The notes beneath the pieces were generated by a model that was not told the origin of the DNA, did no database searches, and worked only from the letters and a program-made list of their open reading frames with translations. Position numbers and translations under genes: made by a program. Positions 42,956 through 52,261 of a DNA stretch of 64,000 nucleotides are shown here, in pieces. The stretch is from Brevibacillus humidisoli (lineage in GTDB: Bacteria > Bacillota > Bacilli > Brevibacillales > Brevibacillaceae): contig NZ_CP087263.1 of the NCBI RefSeq assembly GCF_020923435.1, positions 2,747,970 to 2,811,969 of the forward strand, in the 5' to 3' direction. Every line of letters starts with the position of its first letter. Position 1 is the stretch's first letter.

Positions 42956-44059
42956 ATGCCGCGAATTCTCATCTCCGGATATTACGGCTTTAACAATGCC
43001 GGGGACGATGTCGTACTGTACGGGATCATTACCGGGCTCAGACGGGAACAACCTCATATCTCCCTATCCGTGCTGTCCAACCAGCCTGAGCGCACGACGT
43101 CGTTGTTCGGAATTCCGGCTCACAATCGTTGGCGTCTTGCCACCATCCTGCGGGAATTGAAACGGTGCGACCTGCTGGTGATGGGCGGCGGCACACTCAT
43201 GCAGGATGTAACTAGTCCTCGCAGTGTACTTTACTACCTCGGCATCGTCAGTATTGCCAAGCTGCTGGGAAAACCGGTCGTGTTTTACGCACAGGGATTC
43301 GGCCCGATTCTGCATCGGACAAGCCGGTTTCTCATCAAGCAGGTGGTGAATCGGGTCGACGTGATCACCGTTCGGGATTTTGAATCAGGTGAAGATTTTA
43401 AAGCTTGCGGCGTGACCAAGGCACCGGTTTTTGTAACCGCTGATCCCGCGCTCACCATCCACCCGGCAGACATCGAGGAAGAACAGGGAAAACAACTGCT
43501 CAAAAACCTGTACAGCGACCACAGCAAACCGCTTGTCGCCTTCTCTGTCCGGGATTGGAAGCAAGAGGAGGCATTTAAGCAGATCATCGCCCAGGCCGCT
43601 GATTTTTACATAGAGCAGGGCTGGAATGTTCTGTTTGTCCCGATGCATTATCCGAGCGACCTGACCCCTTCTCGGCAGATCATGTCATTGATGCGTCAGC
43701 CGGGGGCCAAGCTATTGGAACAACCGGTTTCGTTTCACGAGATCATGAGTGTGCTCAAGCAGTGCGACTACGTTGTCGGGATGCGGCTCCATTCGCTGAT
43801 CCTGGCCTGCGTGCTGAACATCCCGTTTACCGGGATCTCGTATGATCCCAAGATCGACCGCTTCGTCGAACGAGCGGGGATGCCGGTTGCGGGACATATC
43901 CGAGATTTAACATCAGAGACGCTGCTTCCGCTGCTTGCCGATCGACTTGTCAATCTGGAGCGGGAACGCGGCATCGTAGCCCATCACTCCCGCCTGCTAG
44001 CCGAGGAGGCGTTGAAAAGCAGCAAACTGGTGCTTCAAGCACTGGCCCAATCTCGGTAA
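42956..44059 (+). CDS. csaB: Polysaccharide pyruvyl transferase CsaB
   Basis: A 367-residue CsaB-type enzyme with GYYGFNNAGDDVVLYG at the N-terminus, LLVMGGGTLMQDVTS, and VVGMRLHSLILA near the C-terminus, all hallmarks of the pyruvyl transferase family. CsaB ketal-pyruvylates the secondary cell wall polymer so that SLH-domain S-layer proteins can bind it. The ATG follows AGAAAGAAGG. A methyltransferase gene follows after 23 bases. Confidence 0.93.
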   Translation: MPRILISGYYGFNNAGDDVVLYGIITGLRREQPHISLSVLSNQPERTTSLFGIPAHNRWRLATILRELKRCDLLVMGGGTLMQDVTSPRSVLYYLGIVSIAKLLGKPVVFYAQGFGPILHRTSRFLIKQVVNRVDVITVRDFESGEDFKACGVTKAPVFVTADPALTIHPADIEEEQGKQLLKNLYSDHSKPLVAFSVRDWKQEEAFKQIIAQAADFYIEQGWNVLFVPMHYPSDLTPSRQIMSLMRQPGAKLLEQPVSFHEIMSVLKQCDYVVGMRLHSLILACVLNIPFTGISYDPKIDRFVERAGMPVAGHIRDLTSETLLPLLADRLVNLERERGIVAHHSRLLAEEALKSSKLVLQALAQSR

Positions 44060-44082
44060 TCCGTCACGGATCGAAGGAGGAT

Positions 44083-44937
44083 ATGACCTTGTCGTTGGCT
44101 TCGTCTCTATTGCTTGCAATAAACAAGTTATTCCCACTGCCTGTCCATCCTTTTAATCTGGCCAATGACGGCAAGATGACCTATACCGAATGGCAGTTTC
44201 AAAAAGGAGATCAGACGATCCAGTTTTTCCTGCCTTATCATTCACAACAGCAGATGTTTGCAGGAAAAACAGTGCTCGACATCGGCTGCGGCGGCGGCGG
44301 GAAGACATGCTATTACGCAACCTTTGGGCCGCAGGAGATCGTCGGGATCGATATCGTACCTCATTATGCAGAAGAAGGCAATGCCTTTGCCCGGGAGAAA
44401 GGACTTGCTGATGTGGCCCGCTTCCTCACGGCCGACGCTTCGGCGATGCCGTTCGACGACAACAGCTTTGACACGATCATCATGAATGACGCGATGGAAC
44501 ACGTCGACAATCCGGAAGCAACACTGGAGGAGTGCTTCCGCGTACTGAAGCCAGGCGGCCATCTCTACATCAACTTTCCACCCTACTTCCATCCCTACGG
44601 GGCACACCTGTCCGACGCGATCGGCATTCCTTGGGTGCATTCGCTATTCTCAGAAAAAACGTTGATCGAATCTTACAAACGTTTGGTGGAACCGCTGCCC
44701 GATGGACCGGAGCGAATCTCGTTCCGCATCAGCCGCAAGGATCAGGGTGAGGAGTATTTCTCCTATATCAACAAAATGACGATCGCCCGCTTTCGTCGCA
44801 TCCAGCAAGGGGTCGCTCATCCTGCCGTCTATGAGCGCGAGGTTCCGCTTCGCCCTCAGTTGGCCGCTCTGGCCAAGCTCCCCGGACTGCGCGAGTATTT
44901 CGTCAAGATGGTTGTCTGTGTCTATCAAAAAACATAA
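44083..44937 (+). CDS. Class I SAM-dependent methyltransferase
   Basis: A 284-residue methyltransferase: TVLDIGCGGGGKTCYYA (SAM loop), IVGIDIVPHYAEEG, AMPFDDNSFDTIIMND and RVLKPGGHLYINFPPYF. The C-terminal third is helical and may bind a lipid or sugar carrier. The ATG lies only 2 bases behind GGAGG; a TTG two codons later has better spacing. It probably modifies a surface glycan, judging from csaB next to it; the substrate is unknown. Confidence 0.8.
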   Translation: MTLSLASSLLLAINKLFPLPVHPFNLANDGKMTYTEWQFQKGDQTIQFFLPYHSQQQMFAGKTVLDIGCGGGGKTCYYATFGPQEIVGIDIVPHYAEEGNAFAREKGLADVARFLTADASAMPFDDNSFDTIIMNDAMEHVDNPEATLEECFRVLKPGGHLYINFPPYFHPYGAHLSDAIGIPWVHSLFSEKTLIESYKRLVEPLPDGPERISFRISRKDQGEEYFSYINKMTIARFRRIQQGVAHPAVYEREVPLRPQLAALAKLPGLREYFVKMVVCVYQKT

Positions 44938-44970
44938 GAAAACGCTCGACCATCTCAGGTGGAACGAAGA

Positions 44971-45004
44971 ACAGCTGCGAGGCTTGGACTCGCAGCTGTT
45001 TCCT
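44971..45004 (+). terminator. Terminator of csaB-methyltransferase unit
   Basis: Perfect 11-bp stem ACAGCTGCGAG / CTCGCAGCTGT with a 7-base loop, followed by TTCCTTCTGTT. It lies 34 bases after the methyltransferase stop. Confidence 0.85.
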
Positions 45005-45052
45005 TCTGTTATCCAAAGCAATCGGATGACCGAAGAGCGTGCCTTGCGTCGT

Positions 45053-45253
45053 TCATTGCGATCCAAACGGCGGTCGGGTTGGACTAGGCAGCGTAATACC
45101 AGCTAAAAACAGCATGCCGCACCCCCAGGCAACCCCCATCCACAGCAGGAACACCTGCGCCTCGCGCTTTCTCCCCTGCTTGGTCCAATAGCGATACTGA
45201 TGGAGTGCAGCGAGGAGAATCGTACAGGTAAACAGCAGCAAGCTTCCCAGCAT
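45053..45253 (-). CDS. Small membrane protein at the end of the ger operon
   Basis: A 66-residue protein with two hydrophobic segments (LGSLLLFTCTILLAAL and VFLLWMGVAWGCGMLFLAG) joined by a basic loop. Its ATG directly follows the gerC stop codon (TAG-ATG), so it is coupled to the ger operon. Small accessory membrane genes occur in some ger operons. I do not recognise the family. Confidence 0.6.
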   Translation of the reverse strand: MLGSLLLFTCTILLAALHQYRYWTKQGRKREAQVFLLWMGVAWGCGMLFLAGITLPSPTRPPFGSQ

Positions 45254-46211
45254 CTACTTTTTCACCTCGCCCTCCGGCAGCGACATGGGCGGACCCGCTA
45301 CTCCAATTGATGAAATGCGGGCATCTACTGTCCACTGAATCTCCTGACGGGTAAACATGTCGGGCCAATCCGCTTCGATTTTTCGCCAATACGCGGGATG
45401 GGAGCGGTATATCATGGCCCCCATGGAAGCACTATCCGTCTTGCAGGTTTTCTGTAATTTTTTAAGCAACCTCTCGTATTCCTGTTTGATGGTTTTGGCA
45501 AATGCATCCGTCACATCTGAAATAATACGGGGATTGCTTAAATCCAGGTTTGTGGTGTTTTCCATCACCCTGCCTTTTGCCTTAACAGTGAACCGGAAGA
45601 CTGGTTTGTCGTTTTGAATGCTTACGTGTTCCTTGGGACGCAGTTCTTCCAATTCGATCGACAACTCCCCTTTCACATCAGGGAGATGAACTTTGATCAC
45701 ACCAAACGGCTCTTTCCCAGCAAACTGTTTAACATGATCGCGGAATTGCCTTCCGCGTACCCGACCAGCTTGTCACCTCGAAACAGGGCGATCGCGTTTA
45801 GTGCAAAGTGGCTGGGATTACTTCCTTTCATCGTAAAGGCAGCAGTGATCGGCTGCGAACCTATACTTGATGACGACAGCAAGACGTCACGCAATAGTGT
45901 GGGTGGGGCCATCTCACGCCGCAGCATCTCCAGCAGTGCATCGGTCGGGGCAGATTTTTCCCCCTTGCAGCCACGATCATCGCCGGGTTCTGCTGTTGTG
46001 CCCCACTCATTCCAGCTTGGACTCCTCCCGCCTGAGTAGGAATTGCGATTCTGACTTTCCCCTGATACGTTCCAGGTTCTTCTCCTGTGTCAAACGTGCT
46101 AACCATCACAAAAGCGACCTCGTTGATCTCCCGACGATCCCAGCATCCGGCAAGGGGGAGGCAGAGCAGGGAAATACACAGACTGATGAGACATTTATTC
46201 CGACCGCTCAC
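45254..46211 (-). pseudogene. Spore germination receptor lipoprotein GerC, degenerate
   Basis: Remains of a Ger(x)C lipoprotein. The GTG start (GGAGGGG upstream) gives a lipoprotein signal LLCLPLAGCWDRREINEV and the start of the N-terminal domain to NPAMIVAARG. Sequence then jumps to LRRE-MAPPTLLRDVLL, so roughly 70-100 family residues are missing. Two frameshifts follow, near 45955-45964 (G5A5) and 45715-45719 (G3), each cured by one extra base. The C-terminal part (KVHLPDVKGEL to EGEVKK) is well preserved. It overlaps the original gerA 3' end by 17 bases. Non-functional. Confidence 0.85.
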
Positions 46212-47703
46212 GGCTATCCCCTCCACGAGGTGCGGCTTGTTTCTTTCGTCTATCATGAACCAGGCGATACAAGTCATATTCACCCGGATCGGTCGGCCTG
46301 GTGCGGCCAGGCTGGGATAGGGTCTGCTTCTTCATCCGCCACAATGGCATCCGTACCAGCATATCCTTCCAGCCGGATAGACGTTCGGGAGCAATCGGAG
46401 CAATCTAAGGCACACCAGCCGAGTAAACCCCTGTCAGGTTGATGGCCAACGCGATGATGCCGAACATAATCCCAAACAACCCCAATGTTCCCGCCAGCAA
46501 GATCAATGGAAAGCGAAGGATTCGCAGGGCAAAACCGACATTGTAGCGAGGAATGGTAAATGATGCAATCCCGGTTAGGGAAACGACGATTACCATGGGT
46601 GCCGAGACGATACCTGCCTCGACCGCTGCCTGCCCGATGACCAACGCTCCCACAATGCTGACCGCCTCCCCAACCGGTGGCGGCAGACGCAACCCGGCTT
46701 CCCGCAGGGCTTCAAAGGTAAACTCCATCATCAACGCCTCCACCAGTGCCGGAAAAGGGGTTGCTTCGCGTGAGGCAGCAACGGAAAACAGCAGGCTTGT
46801 CGGCAGCATGTCTTGGTGAAATGTGGTGATGGCAACATAAAACGACGGCAGCAACAACGCAATAAAGATAAAGATAGCGCGAACGGTTCGTACAAAAGTG
46901 GCAAACAAGTAGCTGCTGTAGTAATCTTCACTCGCCTGAAAACCGCTCCAGAATTGAAAAGGCATAATCAATGCCTGAGGTGAATTGTCCACTAAGATGC
47001 CGATGCGTCCTTCTGAGAGAGCTCCTGCCACTACATCAGGTCGTTCGGTAGATTGAACTGTCGGCAACAAATTGTAGCGATGATCGCGAATCATCTCCTC
47101 AATGTAGTTGCTATCGAGGGCAACGTCCTGGTCAATGGCTGCGATTCTTCGCGAGATTTCTTCAACCAGCCCTGGCTCTGTGATCCCGTCCAGATAGAGC
47201 AGCCTTACTTCTGTACGAGTCAACCGACCGATAAACCATTGCTTGACCCGCAATCGTTCACTGGGCAATCGATATCGAATCAGCGCCATATTGGTCTCTA
47301 GCCGCTCTGTAAACCCCTCGCGAGGACCGCGAATCACCGCTTCCGTCTGCGGCTCTTCGACGCTGCGCTCCGGTATGGAGGTGAGATGCGCCAGCAGTAC
47401 TCGTTCATCTCCCTCTCGACCAATCACGACGTTCCCTGTCAAAAGTGCTTGAACCACCTCGTCCATTTTAGCCGTATCCCGCAGGTTGGCCGCATGTACG
47501 GAATGATCGTCCGGTTCGATGCGGAGCGGCCCGATCACCTCTTCCTGCAGGCGGTGCAGGTCCACTAAACCAGCGATATAGATGACCAGATAGGAGCCAA
47601 AAAATCGAAGGACGAGATCAGGATTGTCGATCAGTCGCAACCTGACATCTTGCATAAACCGATCCAAGCTTCGCAAATCTACATGCTCTGATCTCTGTTG
47701 CAT
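46195..47703 (-). pseudogene. Spore germination receptor subunit GerA, nonsense mutation
   Basis: A GerA/GerKA-family membrane subunit. The frame stops at TAG (46405-46407) after INLTGVYSAGVP, where the family has the conserved GVPY(L/I)SP; the tyrosine codon has become amber. Beyond the stop the same frame continues 69 codons with a normal family end (IAPIAPERLSGWKDMLVRMP), to a stop that overlaps the gerC start by 17 bases, as in intact ger operons. Intact length would be about 502 residues. The truncated 432-residue product keeps the soluble domain and the membrane helices, so partial function is conceivable. Confidence 0.88.
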
Positions 47704-47704
47704 A

Positions 47705-48830
47705 CTACCCTTCCTTTTCGTTCGGTTTGTTTGAACCGAGCACCCGTTTCACCCCAAGTCCCAGGAAAAGCAACAGCGGAATGACGAGAAACAATGGAAC
47801 CCACATGACCCATGGAACCCACATGACCCATGGAACCCACTTGAGACCCGTAAAAATATGACTGGAAAGATTAGGTGCCATATAGGTGGCAAGCAGACAG
47901 ACGAGCAGACAGACCGGCAGAATTACAGCCCGGTAGTTGCTTAGCTTCCATTGTGTGGCAATCCCGGCACAAGCTGCATAAGTGAAGATGAGAACTTTAA
48001 AAATGCCGACGATCATGTAGTTGATCACAATCAACGGGTCTACATTGTCCACAAACTGGCTGACAGCTGTCATCTGAAACGTAGACAGCAATGGATAAAT
48101 CGCTCGCGAAAAGATTTCCGCTCCTAATGTTGCCACGCCTAGCAAATCCAATACCGTGATGATCAGGGTAAACAGTCCACTCGCCCATAGTGCGGCCCGT
48201 CGAAATCCCCGGGGTTGAACAGTCAGATGCCAAAACATCGCAAAGGCGGTTGTCTCACCATACGGAACGGTTACCCCAAGAGGAAATATCGTTGCAGCGA
48301 TCCTGCTCCAATCAGCTGCTACCGGATACAACCAGCGGAATTCCATTACATCCGATATGACAAAAAGATCACCTGCAAAACGAGCAGCAAGAGGACCAAC
48401 GGAATGAACATCTCCCCTAGCCGGGCCATCCGCTCAATGCCAGCAAAACAGGCATAGCCTACAAGTAGTAAAAAAACAAACATGGAAAAGCCTGTCGGTG
48501 TCTTAGGCAGCAGAAAAGAGTCGATCAATTCGCCAAAATCCCGCAATACCCGCCCAGCGACGTAAAGCATGATCACGATGTAAACCAGGGAGAGAGCTCC
48601 TCCCGCCATTTTCCAAATACATGTGTCACTAAGCCACCCCAATTCGCTGTGGGATGCCATTCGTAGAGCTTGCTGTACAGGTAGAGCAGCAGCATACCCA
48701 GCACACCACTCAGCCCTGCAGCAATCCAAGCGTCCTGCTTCGCCACTGCCGCAAAACCAAAGACCACATTACTGCCGATCTGGAAAAGCAGGATCAAGCT
48801 CCAGGTTTGATAAACGGAGAGGAGTCTCAT
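47705..48830 (-). pseudogene. Spore germination receptor permease GerB, frameshifted
   Basis: A GerB/GerKB APC-superfamily permease in three frames. Part 1 (MRLLSVYQTWSLILLFQ to THVFGK), part 2 (MAGGALSLVYIVIMLYVAG to LQVIF) and part 3 (VISDVMEFRWLYPVAADW to NKPNEKEG). The breaks are in an A4 run (about 48607-48613) and a T5 run (48362-48366 as A5); each is repaired by one extra base. The joined protein would have about 375 residues, the family length. A tandem duplication near the C-terminus (WVPWVMWVPWVMWVP) is an added oddity. The ATG has GGGGGG 7 bases upstream. Confidence 0.88.
47795..47840. repeat. 18-bp tandem repeat inside gerB
   Basis: TGGAACCCACATGACCCA occurs twice exactly plus 10 bases of a third copy. 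It encodes repeated WVPWVM units at the end of the last GerB membrane helices; a repeat of 18 bases keeps frame. Confidence 0.85.
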
Positions 48831-48881
48831 ACCTGTACCCCCCAGTTTTTCTTAGTATTACCTCCATTGACATCCCTATGT

Positions 48882-48914
48882 GAAAAAAAGCGCTCCCGTT
48901 CTGCGAACAGGAGC
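48882..48914 (-). terminator. Terminator of the SpoVB-like flippase gene
   Basis: GCTCC-C-GTTC / GAAC-A-GGAGC hairpin with a 3-base loop, followed on the minus strand by TTTTTTTCAC. It separates the flippase gene from gerB. Confidence 0.85.
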
Positions 48915-48941
48915 TTGTCCATCGGTGGTTGCATCGAAACG

Positions 48942-50582
48942 TTACCGACGCAATCCAATTGTCCGTTTTTCGATTGTATCCAGCCACTGCTGCAGTCGAG
49001 CACCGCCCGGTATCCACTCTAGCTCTCTCCGCTCGATCAGCGGTATGGCCAACAACAATCCCAGGTAGATAGATGCGCCGATGGCGATACCGGCAGTCGT
49101 CTCTAGAGCTCCTAACAGCCGAGGGCTGAGTGGAGCAGATGCCAGCAGAAAGGAAACCGTCTCCGTCGTACCCCAAGCCAGCAGCAACATGACATTGGCC
49201 GTAACCAACGGCAGCACCATGTCTAACCGCCATTTCAATTCCACCGTCACCAGTCGGCTGAGCACGCGGTGATTGAGGTAGCAGACAACCGCAGTGGAGA
49301 GCAGCCAGGACAGCGCTAATCCGTCTATTCCCATCCAGGAGGTGAACACAATCGTGGCAACTGCTTTTATCGCGACTCCCCAGGCGAGGTGAATAGCCGG
49401 CTGTTTCTCTCTCCCTAATCCTTGCAGAATGCCGTTCGTTGCCAAAAGCAGTGACAAGGGAACAGCGCTTACCCCCAGGATCGCCATCGCTCGCGTCCCC
49501 TCCGCATCTCCGTACAGGGCTAGATTGGCTCCCTCTGCCACAGCCGTAATGCCCAGACCAGCGGGGAGACCAATCAACCAGGCGAATCGATAAGAAAGCC
49601 GGATCAACATCGTGACCCGCTCTTCATCACCTTGCCGTCGCGCTTCCGCAATCGCCGGCACGATTGACAGCGCGATCGAGGAGCCAAACAAACTGGCCAA
49701 CTGCAGCAGCGGTCCCCCTCTGCTGTAAATGCCGAACCAGCTGTCTGCCGTCCAGCCATCCACGTGCCAGATATAGCGGAAGATATTAATCGCAAAGAAG
49801 GAGTCGACCAGGCTAAAGATCGGGATAACCAGCGCACTGACACAGATCGGCCAGGAGATGCGCCACATCGTCAGATAAAACTGGCGATCTCCCCACCATT
49901 GCAGGCTGCGCCATTCATATTTCACCCGTTGGCCTTTTTGCTTGCGGCTTTGCAGCCAGAGAAATAACAGCAGCACAGCGAGGCTCAGGACGGTGCTCAG
50001 CATCGTTCCGATGTTTACCCCGGTGATCACCGTGTCGGTGTCTTTGCCCAGCGATACCAGATAGAGAGAAAAACATAAAATGAAAGCCACACGCAGGGTC
50101 TGCTCCACCACTTGAGAGACGCCGACGTAAAGCATCTTTTGATGACCGTAGAAAAAACCGCGCAGCACCGCAATCAACGGAACAAACAAGAGCGATGACG
50201 AAATCGCTCGGATCGGCTGCGTCAAGTGAGGATTGCCCATCAGGATCGCGATCAGCGGCGAACTGAGATAGAGCAGTACAAACAGCAGCAGTCCGATCAC
50301 GCCCATCATCAGCATGCTGCGGGCCAGGATCTGGTTTACCAATTCAGGACGACCTTCGGCCAGCGCTTCGGCAATCATGCGCGACAGCGCTACGGGCACA
50401 CCGGCCGTAGCCAGGATGAGAAAGGTTAGATAAAGCGGATATACCTCTTGATACAGACCGAGCCCGTTATTGCCGACAATCTCCTGCAGTGGAATGCGGT
50501 AGAACATGCCGATCACTTTGGACAAGACACCGGCCAAAGCCAGAATCAGCGCACCGCTGAGAAAGTGACTTTTTGCAAACAT
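48942..50582 (-). CDS. Oligosaccharide flippase, SpoVB/MATE-like (MOP superfamily)
   Basis: A 546-residue polytopic protein with about 14 membrane helices. The N-terminus SGALILALAGVLSKVIGMFYRIPLQEIVG and the VALSRMIAEALAEGRPELV segment match SpoVB/YtgP-type MOP flippases. Such proteins move lipid-linked oligosaccharides or peptidoglycan precursors; SpoVB acts in cortex formation. The ATG is 28 codons inside the frame, with AAAGGAGC upstream. Being beside murJ and polymer genes, a surface-glycan flippase is equally likely. Confidence 0.85.
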   Translation of the reverse strand: MFAKSHFLSGALILALAGVLSKVIGMFYRIPLQEIVGNNGLGLYQEVYPLYLTFLILATAGVPVALSRMIAEALAEGRPELVNQILARSMLMMGVIGLLLFVLLYLSSPLIAILMGNPHLTQPIRAISSSLLFVPLIAVLRGFFYGHQKMLYVGVSQVVEQTLRVAFILCFSLYLVSLGKDTDTVITGVNIGTMLSTVLSLAVLLLFLWLQSRKQKGQRVKYEWRSLQWWGDRQFYLTMWRISWPICVSALVIPIFSLVDSFFAINIFRYIWHVDGWTADSWFGIYSRGGPLLQLASLFGSSIALSIVPAIAEARRQGDEERVTMLIRLSYRFAWLIGLPAGLGITAVAEGANLALYGDAEGTRAMAILGVSAVPLSLLLATNGILQGLGREKQPAIHLAWGVAIKAVATIVFTSWMGIDGLALSWLLSTAVVCYLNHRVLSRLVTVELKWRLDMVLPLVTANVMLLLAWGTTETVSFLLASAPLSPRLLGALETTAGIAIGASIYLGLLLAIPLIERRELEWIPGGARLQQWLDTIEKRTIGLRR

Positions 50583-50728
50583 GTATGTGCTCCTTTGGAA
50601 TAACCGGTATGAACTGCAGATAATCCTAATCATACTACCGTAAACGATGCCGTTAGACAAGGGCAAGAAGTCATATCACGCACGTCCGAATCAATCGACA
50701 AACAGGCATTCCCAATAGAGAACACCTG

Positions 50729-52261
50729 TTACTGGCCTCGCCTCGCCGCTTTCTTCCAGACTTTGCCCAAGATTTCCGCCAGCAGTGGTTCTTTCACCAG
50801 ATACAGTATACATGCGTAGACGAGGGCACCAGAGCCCGTATACAGGAAAAACCGAAGCCACGCATACGGCAGAGGTACAAGATATTTCAGCAGCATCACT
50901 GCCGCCGTCATCACCAAGACAGCCATCGTCGTCTTGCCGGCTGTCTTGAACAGATCGGATGATAGAAACGGGCCGACCCGACGTCTTAACGCCACGGCGA
51001 GCAGGGCAATGTTGAGAAACGCCGACAGGGACATGGCCAAGGCAATCCCGCCGTGGTCCAGCCAGGGAACCAACAGCAAGCCTAGCGAGATGAACAATGC
51101 TACGTTGACTGCGGCGAATATCACCGGAGTGCGCGTGTTTTCCAGAGCATAAAAAGCGCGGGTAAACAAGTCGCGGGCAGCAATCGCGAACAGTCCGATC
51201 CCGTAGAAGATCAGCGCCCAGTAGGTAAGCGCAGTATCCTCCGGGCCAAAGTTGTTATTCTGATACAGCATCTCAATCAGCGGTTTGCCCAACAGAAAGA
51301 AGCCAACGCTGATCGGTACCAGCAGGACCAGCAGGTAGCGCAGCCCCAAGGTGAGCACGCGGTTCATCTCCTGCAGATTTTGCTGCTTTACATATTCTGA
51401 GAGCAGTGGGAACAAGGGAACGGTAGCTGCCCCGACCACCATCATCGGCAGCTGCACGATCGTCATCGCATAGGCGAGAGCAGAAATTTTCGCTTCCCCT
51501 AATCCGGAACCGATCATTTTTTCAAAGAAGACCGTGATTTGTCCTAGGATGAGCGCGAATAGGATCGGAATAAAGCGTTCTCCCATGCTGTGCAAGAGCG
51601 GATCGCCGCGCCAGCGGAAGTTGAGGCGAAACGGCATTCCCATGGAAAGAACGGAAGGAAGAAGCGTCGCCGCCGCCAAAGCAAAACCGATCGTAGTCGC
51701 GATCGCCAATCCCGTTGATCCTAGCATCGGGACAAGCAGGTAAAAGCAGAGAATCGTCACCGCGGCATTGACCACTGTACTGAGCGACGAGGCAAAGAAG
51801 CGATCACGGGCATTAAGCAAACTGGACCAGAGGCTGAGCAGCGCGATAAACAGAACCGACGGCCACATCCAGCCCAACTGTGTCGCAACCAACTGCTGCC
51901 CTGCTGCGGAGAAACCCGGTACCAGCAGGTTGGTGACCGGACCGTTCAACAGCCATCCAAACAGGCTGACGCCGCCTCCGATGAGAATCGTCAACGTGAA
52001 CAGCTTGCTGTACAGATCATGGCCCCGCTGTTCCTCTCCAGCAGTCATCAATCCCTTCATCGTCGGGATGTAGAGAGAGTTCACCACCGTCGGAAAGATA
52101 ATCCAGAGCGTCATCGGTATGACGACGGCAGCGTAGTAGGCGCTCGCCTCGATACTCGTCCCATAGGTGGAAGATACAAACAGATTACGGACAAACCCGA
52201 GGACGCGACCAAGCAGGGAGAGAACGAACACCATCGCAACAATTTGTTGGAATCGGCTCAT
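50729..52261 (-). CDS. murJ: Lipid II flippase MurJ-type (MviN family)
   Basis: A 510-residue MOP-superfamily membrane protein with 14 helices. It has LLGRVLGFVRNLFVSSTYGTS at the N-terminus, VVNSLYIPTMKGLMTAG, and the central-cavity segments with conserved arginines and LNARDRFFASS. MurJ flips lipid II. Bacillales often carry several MviN proteins, and in this polymer operon it may flip a polysaccharide repeat unit instead. The ATG is in the 4-base overlap with the upstream glycosyltransferase gene. Confidence 0.85.
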   Translation of the reverse strand: MSRFQQIVAMVFVLSLLGRVLGFVRNLFVSSTYGTSIEASAYYAAVVIPMTLWIIFPTVVNSLYIPTMKGLMTAGEEQRGHDLYSKLFTLTILIGGGVSLFGWLLNGPVTNLLVPGFSAAGQQLVATQLGWMWPSVLFIALLSLWSSLLNARDRFFASSLSTVVNAAVTILCFYLLVPMLGSTGLAIATTIGFALAAATLLPSVLSMGMPFRLNFRWRGDPLLHSMGERFIPILFALILGQITVFFEKMIGSGLGEAKISALAYAMTIVQLPMMVVGAATVPLFPLLSEYVKQQNLQEMNRVLTLGLRYLLVLLVPISVGFFLLGKPLIEMLYQNNNFGPEDTALTYWALIFYGIGLFAIAARDLFTRAFYALENTRTPVIFAAVNVALFISLGLLLVPWLDHGGIALAMSLSAFLNIALLAVALRRRVGPFLSSDLFKTAGKTTMAVLVMTAAVMLLKYLVPLPYAWLRFFLYTGSGALVYACILYLVKEPLLAEILGKVWKKAARRGQ

